The notes: a model not told the origin generated them from the sequence alone. A stretch of DNA of 64,000 nucleotides from Curtobacterium ammoniigenes NBRC 101786 (GCF_001571045.1 NZ_BCSV01000001.1:248001-312000); one strand, 5' to 3'; shown: positions 38,207 through 46,036, counted from the first letter of the stretch. Translations and numbers: made by a program.

Positions 38207-38271
38207 GCTCGGCGAGCGGGCGATATCCCCGGCGTGCCTCCGCGGCTCGCCGAGCATTTCGCCCGCTCGCC
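38207..38271 (+). repeat. Two overlapping inverted repeats in the fbaA-glpX control region
   Basis: GCTCGGCGAGC (38207-38217) pairs perfectly with GCTCGCCGAGC (38245-38255). GGCGAGCGGGCGA (38211-38223) pairs perfectly with TCGCCCGCTCGCC (38259-38271). They share the left arm 38211-38217, so only one stem can form at a time. Confidence 0.75.
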
Positions 38272-38311
38272 GGTGCGCACGGCGCCGCGACCCTGCTGCG
38301 ACGCGTCCCGA

Positions 38312-38323
38312 TAGTGTTCTGGC
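38312..38323 (+). promoter_or_regulatory. Leaderless promoter of glpX
   Basis: TAGTGT at 38312-38317 ends six bases before the GTG at 38324. Confidence 0.55.
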
Positions 38324-39313
38324 GTGAGCATCACGACCGAGACCGGCTCCTTGTTCCTGCAGCCCGACCGCAACCTCGCGCTCGAGCTCGTCCGCGCGAC
38401 CGAAGCCGCCGCGATCCGCGCGCAGCCATGGGTCGGCCGCGGCGAGAAGAACCTCGCCGATGGCGCGGCGGTGGATGCGATGCGGAAGTTCCTCGGCACG
38501 GTGAACTTCGACGGCGTGATCGTCATCGGTGAGGGCGAGAAGGACAACGCCCCGATGCTGTACAACGGCGAGCATGTCGGCAACGGTCAGGGGCCCTCGT
38601 GCGACATCGCCGTCGACCCGATCGACGGGACATCGCTGACCGCCGCCGGTCGACAGAACGCCATCAGCGTGATGGCGGTGTCGGACCGCGGCTCGATGTA
38701 CGACCCGTCGGCCGTCTTCTACATGAACAAGATCGCGGCGGGGCCCGAAGGGCGCGATGTGCTCGACCTGCACAAGCCGGTCGGTGAGAACATCCGCGCG
38801 CTCGCCAAAGCCAAGGGCAAAGACATCGAGGACATGCAGATCGCCGTCCTCGATCGTCCGCGGCACGAGCAGCTCATCCGCGAGATCCGCGCTGCCGGGG
38901 CGGGAACGCGTCTCCTCCTCGACGGTGATGTCGCCGGTGGGATCTCAGCGGCCCTGCCGAACTCGAAGATCGACATGTGTGTCGGAGTCGGTGGCACGCC
39001 GGAAGGCATCATCACCGCGTGTGCCATCAAGGCGCTCGGTGGTGTGATCCTCGGGCAACTGCGGCCGAAGGATGACGACGAGCGGCAGAAGGCGATCGAC
39101 GCCGGTCATGACCTCGACAAGGTGCTCGACCAGGATGACCTCGTCACCGGCGACAACACGTTCTTCGTCGCCACCGGCGTCACGGACGGCGTGCTGGTCG
39201 ACGGCGTTCGCCGGTCTCGCGGCGTCATCACCACGGACTCGATCGTTCTGCGCTCCCGATCGGGAACCGTTCGGCGGATCCAGGCGGACCACCGCGCCGA
39301 GAAGTGGTTCTGA
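38324..39313 (+). CDS. glpX: Fructose-1,6-bisphosphatase class II
   Basis: It removes the 1-phosphate from fructose 1,6-bisphosphate in gluconeogenesis. In actinobacteria the GlpX type is normally the only FBPase. The 329-residue product has [13 protein letters not shown], the metal-binding [10 protein letters not shown] (here SLTA as in the actinobacterial forms), and [16 protein letters not shown]. It is divergent from the aldolase gene. The GTG start is set by the -10 six bases upstream. Confidence 0.96.
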   Translation: MSITTETGSLFLQPDRNLALELVRATEAAAIRAQPWVGRGEKNLADGAAVDAMRKFLGTVNFDGVIVIGEGEKDNAPMLYNGEHVGNGQGPSCDIAVDPIDGTSLTAAGRQNAISVMAVSDRGSMYDPSAVFYMNKIAAGPEGRDVLDLHKPVGENIRALAKAKGKDIEDMQIAVLDRPRHEQLIREIRAAGAGTRLLLDGDVAGGISAALPNSKIDMCVGVGGTPEGIITACAIKALGGVILGQLRPKDDDERQKAIDAGHDLDKVLDQDDLVTGDNTFFVATGVTDGVLVDGVRRSRGVITTDSIVLRSRSGTVRRIQADHRAEKWF

Positions 39314-39326
39314 TCGCCCGCGAACG

Positions 39327-40589
39327 CTAGGACTCCTCCACGGCGCTGACGAGTTCCGGGGCGGTGACGAGCCGCGGTTCGTCGTCGATGGACGTCGGCT
39401 CCGCGATCACCTTCGACTCGTCGAGCAAGGACAGTCGGCGCGCCGAGGGGAGCACCTGCCGCTCCAAGGAGCCGACGAATCGGTTGTAGTCGACGACCGT
39501 GCCACGGATCGCGCGCCCGAGCTTGTCGACGTGTCCGGCCATCGTGCCGAGGCGCCCGTACAGCTCGCGGGCAACTCGGAAGAGGTCCCGTGCCTCCTGG
39601 GTGACGACGTCCTGCTGCCAACTGAAGGCGACGGTCTTCAGCACCGACCACAGGGTCACAGGAGAGGCGAGCGCGATTCGCCGACGGAACGCGTGATCGA
39701 GGAGCGCCGGGTCGGCGGCGAGCGCGCTCGAAATCAGCGACTCCGACGGAATGAACGCGATGGTGAGCTCCGGTGACCCGTCGTAGGCGGTCCAGTACTC
39801 GCGCGCCGCGAGCGCGTCGATGTGGGCGCGCAGCGCTTTGACGTGCGCAGCGACGAGCTGATCGCGCCTCGCGCCGTCAGCGCCGGTCGCGGACGGCGGA
39901 ATGGAGGCCGCCTCCAGATATGCGGCGAACGGCACCTTCGCATCGACGGCGATCGTCTTGCCGCCGGGCAGATGCACGATCATGTCCGGTCGTGCTGCGC
40001 CGTTCGCGGTCGTCACGGTCGTCTGCACATCGAAATCGACATGCTCGAGGAGACCGGCCGCCTCGACCACGTTGCGGAGTTGGGTCTCGCCCCACACGCC
40101 CCGCGTACTGTTCGCGGAGAGGGCGCTCGCGAGCGTCTCGGCGGTCGCGCGAAGGCGCTCCTCGGACGCCGCGGCGGCCTTCAACTGCTCGGACAGCGCG
40201 CCGTACTGAACCCCCCGCGAGCGTTCGAGATCGTCGATCTTCGCCCGCATGACATCGAGCGACTGGGCGACAGGGCTGAGTGCGGCGAGCACGGACGAGT
40301 CGTTCGTCGTCCGCGCGGTCTCGGCGGCGTGCATCCGCTCGACGATGTGCTCGAGTTCGCGGGATCGGGACTCGACAGAGTCGAGGTGCTGCCGGAATTG
40401 GGCGGCCTGCTCGGCAAGGCGATCGGCGGCATCGGCGCGCGCGTGCTCGAGTTCCGTCTGCAGCGCAGCGGCGGTGGCGGTGGCGGTGGCGGTTGCGGCA
40501 GCCGCCTTGGACCGTGCGAGCGACCACGCGACGACCGCGCCGACGGCGCCGCCGATGACGAGCCCGATGACCAGGGCGAGGATGTCCAT
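39327..40589 (-). CDS. rmuC: DNA recombination protein RmuC
   Basis: RmuC is a predicted nuclease that limits DNA inversions. The 420-residue product has an N-terminal membrane helix (about 2-23), an Ala/Thr repeat and a long coiled coil (25-160). The RmuC domain follows, with RGVWGETQLRNVVEAAGL and the nuclease-like RPDMIVHLPGGKTIAVDAKVP. ATG 40589 has CAGGCT six bases upstream, compatible with a leaderless start. It converges with glpX. Confidence 0.92.
   Translation of the reverse strand: MDILALVIGLVIGGAVGAVVAWSLARSKAAAATATATATAAALQTELEHARADAADRLAEQAAQFRQHLDSVESRSRELEHIVERMHAAETARTTNDSSVLAALSPVAQSLDVMRAKIDDLERSRGVQYGALSEQLKAAAASEERLRATAETLASALSANSTRGVWGETQLRNVVEAAGLLEHVDFDVQTTVTTANGAARPDMIVHLPGGKTIAVDAKVPFAAYLEAASIPPSATGADGARRDQLVAAHVKALRAHIDALAAREYWTAYDGSPELTIAFIPSESLISSALAADPALLDHAFRRRIALASPVTLWSVLKTVAFSWQQDVVTQEARDLFRVARELYGRLGTMAGHVDKLGRAIRGTVVDYNRFVGSLERQVLPSARRLSLLDESKVIAEPTSIDDEPRLVTAPELVSAVEES
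40470..40493 (-). repeat. Four perfect GGCGGT hexamers in rmuC
   Basis: The tandem hexamer encodes (Thr-Ala)x4 just after the membrane anchor. Copy changes would lengthen or shorten the linker in frame. Confidence 0.85.
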
Positions 40590-40644
40590 GCGGCGAGCCT
40601 GGCAGCGGCCACCGACATCAGGTGGCAGGCCTGCGGCGTGGCTC

Positions 40645-41259
40645 TCAGTCCGCGAAGACGACGGTGCGAGCGGGGCGAGGAGCCTCACGCCGAGCGCTCA
40701 GCGGGACGATCTGAACGGCGCTGCTGTCGCTGAGGCGGTCCATCGAATCGGCTTCGTGGAGCTTGGCGGCGTGCACGATGATGGCCGCGCACGCCTCTGC
40801 GTCGGCGAGGGCGTCGTGGTGGTGGAAACCGGTGAATCCGGCGGCTGATGCAGCCATCGGCAATCGGTATGACTCCAACGCATATGTCTTCCGGGCGACC
40901 TGGAGGCTGCACATGGAGCGGTGTGCGGCGAGCGGAACACCCGTGACCGCGCAGCCTCCGGCGATGACCCCCATGTCGAAGCGCGAATTATGCGCCGTCA
41001 GGATGTCGTCGCCGCAGAATGCGACGAGATCCGCGTACTGCTCCGCCCAGCCTTTCGCGCCGATCACGTCGGCGGCGACGATCCCATGGATGCGCGTGTT
41101 CCATTCCAGGAAGATGTCGTGTCCGGCGGGTGGCTGGATCAGCCAGGAGGCGCGGTCGACGACGCGACCGGATCGGACCTTCACAAGCCCTACGGAGCAC
41201 GCGCTCGCGCTCGAGTTGTTGGCCGTCTCGAAGTCGATCGCCGTGAAATCCAGTGACAC
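40645..41259 (-). CDS. DEDDh 3'-5' exonuclease (DnaQ-like)
   Basis: This is a stand-alone exonuclease of the DNA polymerase III epsilon family. The 204-residue product has the three Exo motifs: FTAIDFETAN (Exo I), AHNSRFDMGV (Exo II) and HHHDALADAEA (Exo III with the DEDDh His). The GTG at 41259 starts directly before the first strand of the fold; no family sequence precedes it. It is divergent from ychF, about 100 bp away. It may act in repair or RNA turnover rather than replication proofreading. Confidence 0.88.
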   Translation of the reverse strand: MSLDFTAIDFETANNSSASACSVGLVKVRSGRVVDRASWLIQPPAGHDIFLEWNTRIHGIVAADVIGAKGWAEQYADLVAFCGDDILTAHNSRFDMGVIAGGCAVTGVPLAAHRSMCSLQVARKTYALESYRLPMAASAAGFTGFHHHDALADAEACAAIIVHAAKLHEADSMDRLSDSSAVQIVPLSARREAPRPARTVVFAD

Positions 41260-41348
41260 GTCGTCATGCTTGCACGACGCTCCGACATCACCGCCGAGAC
41301 CACGCCGACGTCTCCGGAGGCGAGCGATGCTCTGAAGACAGGCCCGGT

Positions 41349-41362
41349 TAGGCTTGACCCTC
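41349..41362 (+). promoter_or_regulatory. Leaderless-type promoter of ychF
   Basis: TAGGCT at 41349-41354 ends eight bases before the GTG at 41363, which gives the family start MALTIAIVGLPNVGK. Confidence 0.5.
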
Positions 41363-42436
41363 GTGGCTCTCACCATCGCGATCGTCGGTCTCCCCAATGT
41401 CGGCAAGTCAACGCTGTTCAACGCGTTGACGAAGAACCAGGTGCTGGCGGCGAACTATCCGTTCGCGACCATCGAGCCGAACGTGGGCGTTGTGAACCTG
41501 CCCGACCCGCGCCTCCAGGTGTTGGCCGACCTCTTTCATTCCGAGAAGGTGATGCCCGCTCCGGTGTCATTCGTAGACATCGCCGGAATCGTGAGAGGCG
41601 CGAGCGAGGGAGAGGGGCTCGGAAACAAGTTCCTCGCGAACATCCGCGAGGCCGACGCGATCGCCCAGGTCGTGCGCGGGTTCACGGATGACGACGTCGT
41701 GCACGTTGCCGGCGCCGTTTCACCGAAAGACGATCTCGAGGTCATCAACACAGAACTGATCCTCGCCGACATCGAGACGATCGACCGGGCGCTCCCGCGC
41801 TACGAAAAGGGTGTCAAGCTCAAGCAGATCGAACCCGCTGTTCTCGATGCCGCTCGGGAGGCCCGTGCCGCCCTGGAACGCGGAACCCTCCTGTCCGCCA
41901 CGTCGATCGATCTGACACCGATCCGCGAACTCGGTCTGCTCACCGCGAAGCCGTTCATCTTCGTCTTCAACGTGGACGAATCGATCCTCACCGATGTCGC
42001 GCGAAAGCAGGCGCTCGCAGATCTCGTCGCGCCCGCGCAAGCCGTCTTCCTCGACGCGAAAATCGAGTCCGAGCTCATCGACCTCGCCCCGGAGGAAGCG
42101 CAGGAACTCCTCGAAGCAACCGGGCAGCCCGAATCGGGGCTCGACCAGCTGGCGCGGATCGGATTCGCGACCCTGGGCCTCCAGACATTCCTCACTGCGG
42201 GGCCAAAGGAATCGCGCGCCTGGACGATCCACCAGGGCTGGAAGGCGCCGCAGGCCGCGGGTGTCATCCACACCGACTTCGAAAAGGGCTTCATCAAGGC
42301 AGAGGTCATCTCGTTCGACGATCTCGTCGCCGCCGGGTCTGTCGCTGAAGCCCGTTCGCGCGGTGTAGCCCGTATCGAAGGCAAGGACTACGTGATGCAG
42401 GACGGCGACGTGGTGGAGTTCCGCTTCAACAACTGA
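41363..42436 (+). CDS. ychF: Redox-regulated ATPase YchF
   Basis: This universal Obg-family P-loop protein prefers ATP, binds ribosomes and is linked to oxidative stress. The 357-residue product has the P-loop GLPNVGKSTLFNAL, the G3 region FVDIAGIVRGASEGEGLGN, the non-canonical FNVDES in the place of NKxD, and a C-terminal TGS domain ending DVVEFRFNN. The final 30 bp (42407-42436) are repeated twice downstream, flanking two foreign-looking genes, as if this gene's 3' end were an insertion site. Confidence 0.97.
   Translation: MALTIAIVGLPNVGKSTLFNALTKNQVLAANYPFATIEPNVGVVNLPDPRLQVLADLFHSEKVMPAPVSFVDIAGIVRGASEGEGLGNKFLANIREADAIAQVVRGFTDDDVVHVAGAVSPKDDLEVINTELILADIETIDRALPRYEKGVKLKQIEPAVLDAAREARAALERGTLLSATSIDLTPIRELGLLTAKPFIFVFNVDESILTDVARKQALADLVAPAQAVFLDAKIESELIDLAPEEAQELLEATGQPESGLDQLARIGFATLGLQTFLTAGPKESRAWTIHQGWKAPQAAGVIHTDFEKGFIKAEVISFDDLVAAGSVAEARSRGVARIEGKDYVMQDGDVVEFRFNN
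42407..42436 (+). repeat. ychF 3'-end repeat, copy 1
   Basis: This is the native end of ychF, encoding DVVEFRFNN and the stop. 21 bp (42407-42427) recur in copy 2 at 42956, and 25 bp (42412-42436) recur in copy 3 at 43430. Confidence 0.95.
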
Positions 42437-42492
42437 CGTAGCGCTCCGAAGGGCCGGTGCGGTCAGCTCAGAACTCGTGCATGGTTGAGCGC

Positions 42493-42936
42493 GTGAGCGA
42501 TGAACCGGCAAGGCCGCTGCTGCATGCGTTGCTGAGCGACTACATAATTGCTGACGGTGATGTTGAGCAGCCGGTTGTCGGAGCGGTGCTGCATCGGCTG
42601 GCGCTTCGCGTGGACTCGCACGATCAAAGCCGGGGCTCGCAACGGACGCCCGAGCTCGTGACCGGCGTCGTTACGTGGGCGCGTTACAACCGGGCTAACA
42701 ACTTATTCGAAGCCGTGGTGGACGCCGGTGTCTATCGTGTTCTTACGGAAGTAAAAGGTCGTGGTCCGGGGTGGTCAGTCGGCTCAGTTGTCGATGTCCA
42801 GGGAGTGCTCGTGAGCGTGGGGCCTTACGAGTTCGAGGCGTTCGGGCTTCCGGACGTGCGGCAGGACTGGTTAGTTGTCTCTTCGCACCAAGAGGAACTG
42901 GGCGACGGCTACGAGTTGGAGATTCAGCCGTTGTAG
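42493..42936 (+). CDS. Cassette gene 1: unrecognised protein
   Basis: The 147-residue product resembles no family I know. It opens MSDEPARPLLHALLSDY, is acidic overall, and its second half is beta-rich (VVDAGVYRVLTEVKG, VVDVQGVLVSVGPYEF), suggesting an OB- or barrel-like fold. Three sampled 60-bp lines are 57-58 percent GC, clearly below neighbours. GTG 42493 is chosen because it lies 86 bp after repeat copy 1, exactly as the next cassette gene lies 86 bp after copy 2, in matching TTGAGnGCGTGAGCGA context. Its TAG stop starts the 42-bp cassette-end element. An in-frame ATG at 42481 is the alternative start. Confidence 0.7.
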   Translation: MSDEPARPLLHALLSDYIIADGDVEQPVVGAVLHRLALRVDSHDQSRGSQRTPELVTGVVTWARYNRANNLFEAVVDAGVYRVLTEVKGRGPGWSVGSVVDVQGVLVSVGPYEFEAFGLPDVRQDWLVVSSHQEELGDGYELEIQPL

Positions 42937-42985
42937 TCATGTCCGAATCCATCGGGACGTGGTGGAGTTCCGCTTCTCGCGTTGA
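42935..42985 (+). repeat. Cassette-end element with ychF 3'-end repeat, copy 2
   Basis: From the last two bases of the cassette gene 1 stop codon, 42935-42976 aligns to 43404-43445 at 35 of 42 bases. Its right part (42956-42976) is identical to the end of ychF. Read in the ychF frame it encodes DVVEFRFSR and a stop (42985). Confidence 0.9.
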
Positions 42986-43041
42986 CATGGCGTTCTCATA
43001 GGTTCCTTCTAGCGCACCGGGTTTCGGGCACAGTTGAGGGC

Positions 43042-43404
43042 GTGAGCGAAGAGAACCGGCAGGGCTTCGATGGCGAGGCTGAGTGGGCGTCGCGAGATTT
43101 GGAACTGCTACATGACGCGGTGCTCGACGAGTTGCGTGTGTGGAGCGAGGTTGGCGTATCCGAGGAAGCGCTAGCTAGGCTCGCGTGGGCGGTGACAACG
43201 CGCATTGATTACGCCTTCGACGTGCGTTGGTCGCCAGACTGGGTAAGGCCAGGCGACCCCCACTCCTGGCGAGACGCGCAAGGCTGGCACGCGCTATGCA
43301 ACGGATGCCTAGTCGAAAGCCCGCCCTGCGCGACCAGGGATGACGCCTTCAGATGGTTTGGGAGCCACCTGGACCAAGCGCATGCCGGAAGCGCGACGAC
43401 GTGA
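43042..43404 (+). CDS. Cassette gene 2: small Cys/His protein
   Basis: The 120-residue product is unrecognised. The N-terminal 60 residues are helical and acidic (MSEENRQGF, LELLHDAVLDELRVW). The C-terminal part contains WHALCNGCLVES with CxxC (residues 86 and 89), another Cys at 96, and H-x4-H at 109/114, a plausible zinc site. Sampled lines are 60-65 percent GC. GTG 43042 is chosen by the same 86-bp distance from repeat copy 2 and shared leader. The TGA stop lies at the start of the cassette-end element. Frame-open codons back to 42982 exist but lack support. Confidence 0.7.
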   Translation: MSEENRQGFDGEAEWASRDLELLHDAVLDELRVWSEVGVSEEALARLAWAVTTRIDYAFDVRWSPDWVRPGDPHSWRDAQGWHALCNGCLVESPPCATRDDAFRWFGSHLDQAHAGSATT

Positions 43405-43454
43405 GTCACGTCCGAATCTGTCGCAATGCGGTGGAGTTCCGCTTCAACAACTGA
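43404..43454 (+). repeat. Cassette-end element with ychF 3'-end repeat, copy 3
   Basis: 43430-43454 is identical to the last 25 bp of ychF, including the stop, and encodes VEFRFNN. The left part, 43404-43429, matches the element after cassette gene 1. Copies 2 and 3 are 469 bp apart, copies 1 and 2 are 549 bp apart. Confidence 0.92.
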
Positions 43455-43484
43455 ACGTGTGGCTTCGAGCGGCAGCTCACCGCC

Positions 43485-43991
43485 TCAGTCCCCGACGCTC
43501 CCGTCGATTGCTTCTCGGATCAAGTCGGCATGCCCGGCGTGGCGGGCCGTTTCTTCAATCAGATGGAGCAGCATCCAGCGGAGCGAGAAATGGGTGCCGT
43601 CGCGCAGGGGAACGACCGAGCGGTCGTCGAGCGATGCGTCGGCGGCAACTGCGCGCGACCGCTCGCAAGCAAGCCGATATCGATCGCGGAGCGCCTCCGG
43701 GTCGAGGTCGTGCGCTGCGTGGAACTCCCAGTCCGGATCCGACTCCCAGTCGACGTCGGCCCAAGGAATGCGACTCTCCAGACCCGCATACCGTTCCTCC
43801 GACCAGCTCTCTTCGACGAGCGCGAGGTGGTACAGCAGACCGCCGAGCGTCAGCGCCGACGGCTCGAGCCGCTGATTCAGTTGGGCGCTGTTCAGCCCGG
43901 CGGTCTTCGCCAGAACCGCATTCCGCTGGCTGTCGAGGAACTGGTCGAGCATGTTCCGCTCGGAAGCGAGCGCGTCTGCGTTCCGTGGCAT
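43485..43991 (-). CDS. DinB/DUF664 family protein (putative mycothiol-dependent)
   Basis: DinB-superfamily four-helix proteins bind a metal through three histidines, and several actinobacterial members act as thiol transferases. The 168-residue product has the metal ligands in LLYHLALVEESW and LIEETARHAGHADLIREAIDG, which match the DUF664 pattern. The ATG at 43991 is preceded by AACAAT at six bases on the minus strand. It is divergent from the AraC regulator by only 48 bp, so that regulator may control it. Confidence 0.85.
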   Translation of the reverse strand: MPRNADALASERNMLDQFLDSQRNAVLAKTAGLNSAQLNQRLEPSALTLGGLLYHLALVEESWSEERYAGLESRIPWADVDWESDPDWEFHAAHDLDPEALRDRYRLACERSRAVAADASLDDRSVVPLRDGTHFSLRWMLLHLIEETARHAGHADLIREAIDGSVGD

Positions 43992-44039
43992 GGCGCCATT
44001 GTTGCAGCGCTCACCGCCGGAGCGAGGACAATGCTCACC

Positions 44040-44465
44040 ATGACCGACAGGCCGGATCTCGACGAACTCCGTCGGCTCCGGCGTGCGCGTGATCGTATGG
44101 ATCGCGAGTACGCACAGCCGCTGGATGTCCCGGCGCTCGCGCGCGGTGCATTCATGTCGACGGCGCACTTCAGTCGACGATTCCGCGAGGCATATTCCGA
44201 GACTCCGTACGCATACCTGATGACACGACGTATCGAGCGTGCGCAGACGCTGTTCCGTGACACCGACGCGACGGTGACCGAAGTCTGCCTCGCCGTCGGA
44301 TGCGCGAGCCTTGGGTCGTTCTCTGCGCGATTCACGGAACTCACCGGCGAGACGCCGAGCGCGTACCGGGCGCGCGCTCACGATGAAGCGAGGGGCGTGC
44401 CCGCCTGTCGTGCCCTGACGATCGGCCGACCACGTCGTGGCGACCGAATCGCGCCCCACAGCTGA
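44040..44465 (+). CDS. Compact AraC-type regulator
   Basis: The 141-residue protein is almost only a DNA-binding domain. The first helix-turn-helix is PLDVPALARGAFMSTAHFSRRFRE (about 27-50). The second is ATVTEVCLAVGCASLGSFSARF, followed by TGETPSAYRAR. No sensing domain is present, so it probably acts with the adjacent VOC protein or is controlled by level. GACAAT ends seven bases before the ATG. It is divergent from the DinB gene and upstream of the VOC gene, a recurring actinobacterial pair. Confidence 0.87.
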   Translation: MTDRPDLDELRRLRRARDRMDREYAQPLDVPALARGAFMSTAHFSRRFREAYSETPYAYLMTRRIERAQTLFRDTDATVTEVCLAVGCASLGSFSARFTELTGETPSAYRARAHDEARGVPACRALTIGRPRRGDRIAPHS

Positions 44466-44577
44466 GATTCCGACGCCAGGTCGTCTCGACGCACAAACCA
44501 ACGTGCCACCGCTCGAGCCACGACGACGCCGTGCCGATCGAGCAGATTTCGAGAAGCGGCGGCAGAGCAAGCGCGTA

Positions 44578-44589
44578 TACCGTCGCCGC
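44578..44589 (+). promoter_or_regulatory. Leaderless promoter of the VOC gene
   Basis: TACCGT at 44578-44583 ends six bases before the ATG at 44590, within the AraC-VOC gap. Confidence 0.4.
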
Positions 44590-44994
44590 ATGACAATCGA
44601 ATTGAGTGGCGTCCACGTGCTCGTCGACGACCCGGACGCGGCACTCGCGTTTTACCGCGACACGCTCGGATTGGCGGTGCGAAACGAAGTGAGCCATGGC
44701 GGGTTCCGATGGATCACACTCGTGACCAGCACACAGCCGGAGATCGAAATCGTGCTCAGCCAACCGCATGCAGGCAGATCGCAAGCGGACGGCGATGCGC
44801 TCGCCGCGATGCTCGCGAAGGGCGAGCTGGGGACGTTGCAGCTTCGCTCCACCGACCTCGAAGCGACGTTCGAGAAGATCCAGGCTGAACCATCTGCCGA
44901 GGTCCTGCAGGAACCAGCCGACCAGTTCTGGGGAGTGCGCGACGCGGCGTTCCGCGACCCCGCCGGAAACACCATCCGCATTTCCCAGGCGTAG
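44590..44994 (+). CDS. VOC/glyoxalase superfamily protein
   Basis: This is a vicinal-oxygen-chelate fold protein of 134 residues: VHVLVDDPDAALAFYRDTLGLAV at the start, a second beta-alpha-beta-beta half with LQLRSTDLEATFEKIQ, and the closing FRDPAGNTIRISQ. Members are glyoxalases, antibiotic-binding proteins or dioxygenases. Metal ligands are only partly recognisable, so the activity is open. It follows the AraC gene and is probably its target. Confidence 0.82.
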   Translation: MTIELSGVHVLVDDPDAALAFYRDTLGLAVRNEVSHGGFRWITLVTSTQPEIEIVLSQPHAGRSQADGDALAAMLAKGELGTLQLRSTDLEATFEKIQAEPSAEVLQEPADQFWGVRDAAFRDPAGNTIRISQA

Positions 44995-45063
44995 CGGCCC
45001 AGAGGAGTCGTGACCGCGGCCCAGACCAGGCGCGACTCCACGCAGGGCAGGGCCGATCGTCCG

Positions 45064-45363
45064 TCAGAACGCCAGGTCCGGCCGCCCACCGTTCGTCAAC
45101 GCTCGCGTGCGTGACTCGATGTCGGCAACGAGTGGATCGATGTCCGGCTCGAGTTCGTCGGCGGGCGCCTCTCGCGAGAGCAGCGGAATTGATGGCCCGA
45201 GCAGCACGGCGGCGATCGTCGTGGACCCATCGAAATCGATGATCGGCAGGCGCACAACGTCGGACAGTCGACGGAGCGCCAACGCGAGCGCGTATTTCAT
45301 CACGGCGTCCGCGGCGAGATCACCCGCGAGCAGGTCGACCCCTGCATACGTGACGAATTTCAT
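45064..45363 (-). CDS. Small hypothetical protein
   Basis: The 99-residue product is unrecognised. It contains an Ala/Leu-rich helix (DAVMKYALALALRRLSDVVRLP), a beta segment (IIDFDGSTTIAAVLLGPSIPLLS) and an acidic C-terminus. The ATG at 45363 has AGCAGGG upstream at good spacing. It is divergent from the next gene. The pattern resembles small cytoplasmic proteins of toxin-antitoxin or cytoskeletal neighbourhoods, but nothing specific supports that. Confidence 0.6.
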   Translation of the reverse strand: MKFVTYAGVDLLAGDLAADAVMKYALALALRRLSDVVRLPIIDFDGSTTIAAVLLGPSIPLLSREAPADELEPDIDPLVADIESRTRALTNGGRPDLAF

Positions 45364-45490
45364 GGCGCCCTGCTTCCGGTCGGGTTGCCGCGGTAGCGGT
45401 GGCTGAACCCGCAACGGTAGACCTGCCAGCGCCCAACTGTTCAGGAAGCTGTCAAAATCGAGGGCCAGGCCCGACGACCTTTGGAGAATG

Positions 45491-45955
45491 ATGTCCTACA
45501 CCGTTGACTTCGTGACCGTCTCGACCGTCGGCCTCGAGTCGTCCCCGGTCGCTGACGCGCTTGCAGGCCTCCGCGCGAACGAGGCCCGGTACTTCAAGAA
45601 CAAGTACGGCCACGACTTCACCGTTCGGCCCGCAGCGGAGGCGGCGGACGAGATCGCGTATGTCACCCGAATTCTGCGTGACGAACGCGATCTGACGATC
45701 AGCTCACAGCCACTGGAAGCGACCTCGTTCGAGGTAGAGGGCGTTCGCTGGACCTACGTGTTCTACGAATCGGGTCTTTCGATCAACGTGCTCTACACGC
45801 TCGCCGACGCGGGAAAGCGAGCGGTCGGGTTCAAGCTTGCAGACGGAATGGAGGTCCCCGAGGAGCTTGCGAGCCGATTCAAGTTCGCACGGCAGCGCTC
45901 GAAGCTCGCGGGCACGATCCGCGGCTCATTCTTCGTCATCAAGGGCGAGTACTGA
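45491..45955 (+). CDS. Hypothetical protein
   Basis: The 154-residue product is unrecognised. It is soluble, mixed alpha/beta and moderately basic, with MSYTVDFVTVSTVGLE at the start and the segments RYFKNKYGHDFTVRP and GVRWTYVFYESGLSINVLYTLADAGKRAVGFKL. GGAG at 45483-45486 favours the second of two adjacent ATGs (45491 over 45488). It stands alone between a divergent small gene and the MalY-type lyase. Confidence 0.65.
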   Translation: MSYTVDFVTVSTVGLESSPVADALAGLRANEARYFKNKYGHDFTVRPAAEAADEIAYVTRILRDERDLTISSQPLEATSFEVEGVRWTYVFYESGLSINVLYTLADAGKRAVGFKLADGMEVPEELASRFKFARQRSKLAGTIRGSFFVIKGEY

Positions 45956-46036
45956 TCGATGCGTCCCGACGCGCGGGGCGTGGGATGTGCATGACGCACC
46001 GTTTCACGCTCGCTCGCGTTGCGCCTCCGAAGCGAT

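Noticed and set aside
38102-38866. N-terminal extension of fbaA through the divergent region into glpX
   Set aside because: The frame is open, but class II aldolases begin at the ATG at 38101 with a good Shine-Dalgarno, and the extension would be antisense to glpX.
42407-43454. Insertion sequence or classical integron as explanation for the ychF repeats
   Set aside because: No transposase, integrase or terminal inverted repeats are present, and I could not see an attC-like paired-arm structure in the 42-bp element. The cassette idea rests on the direct repeats alone.
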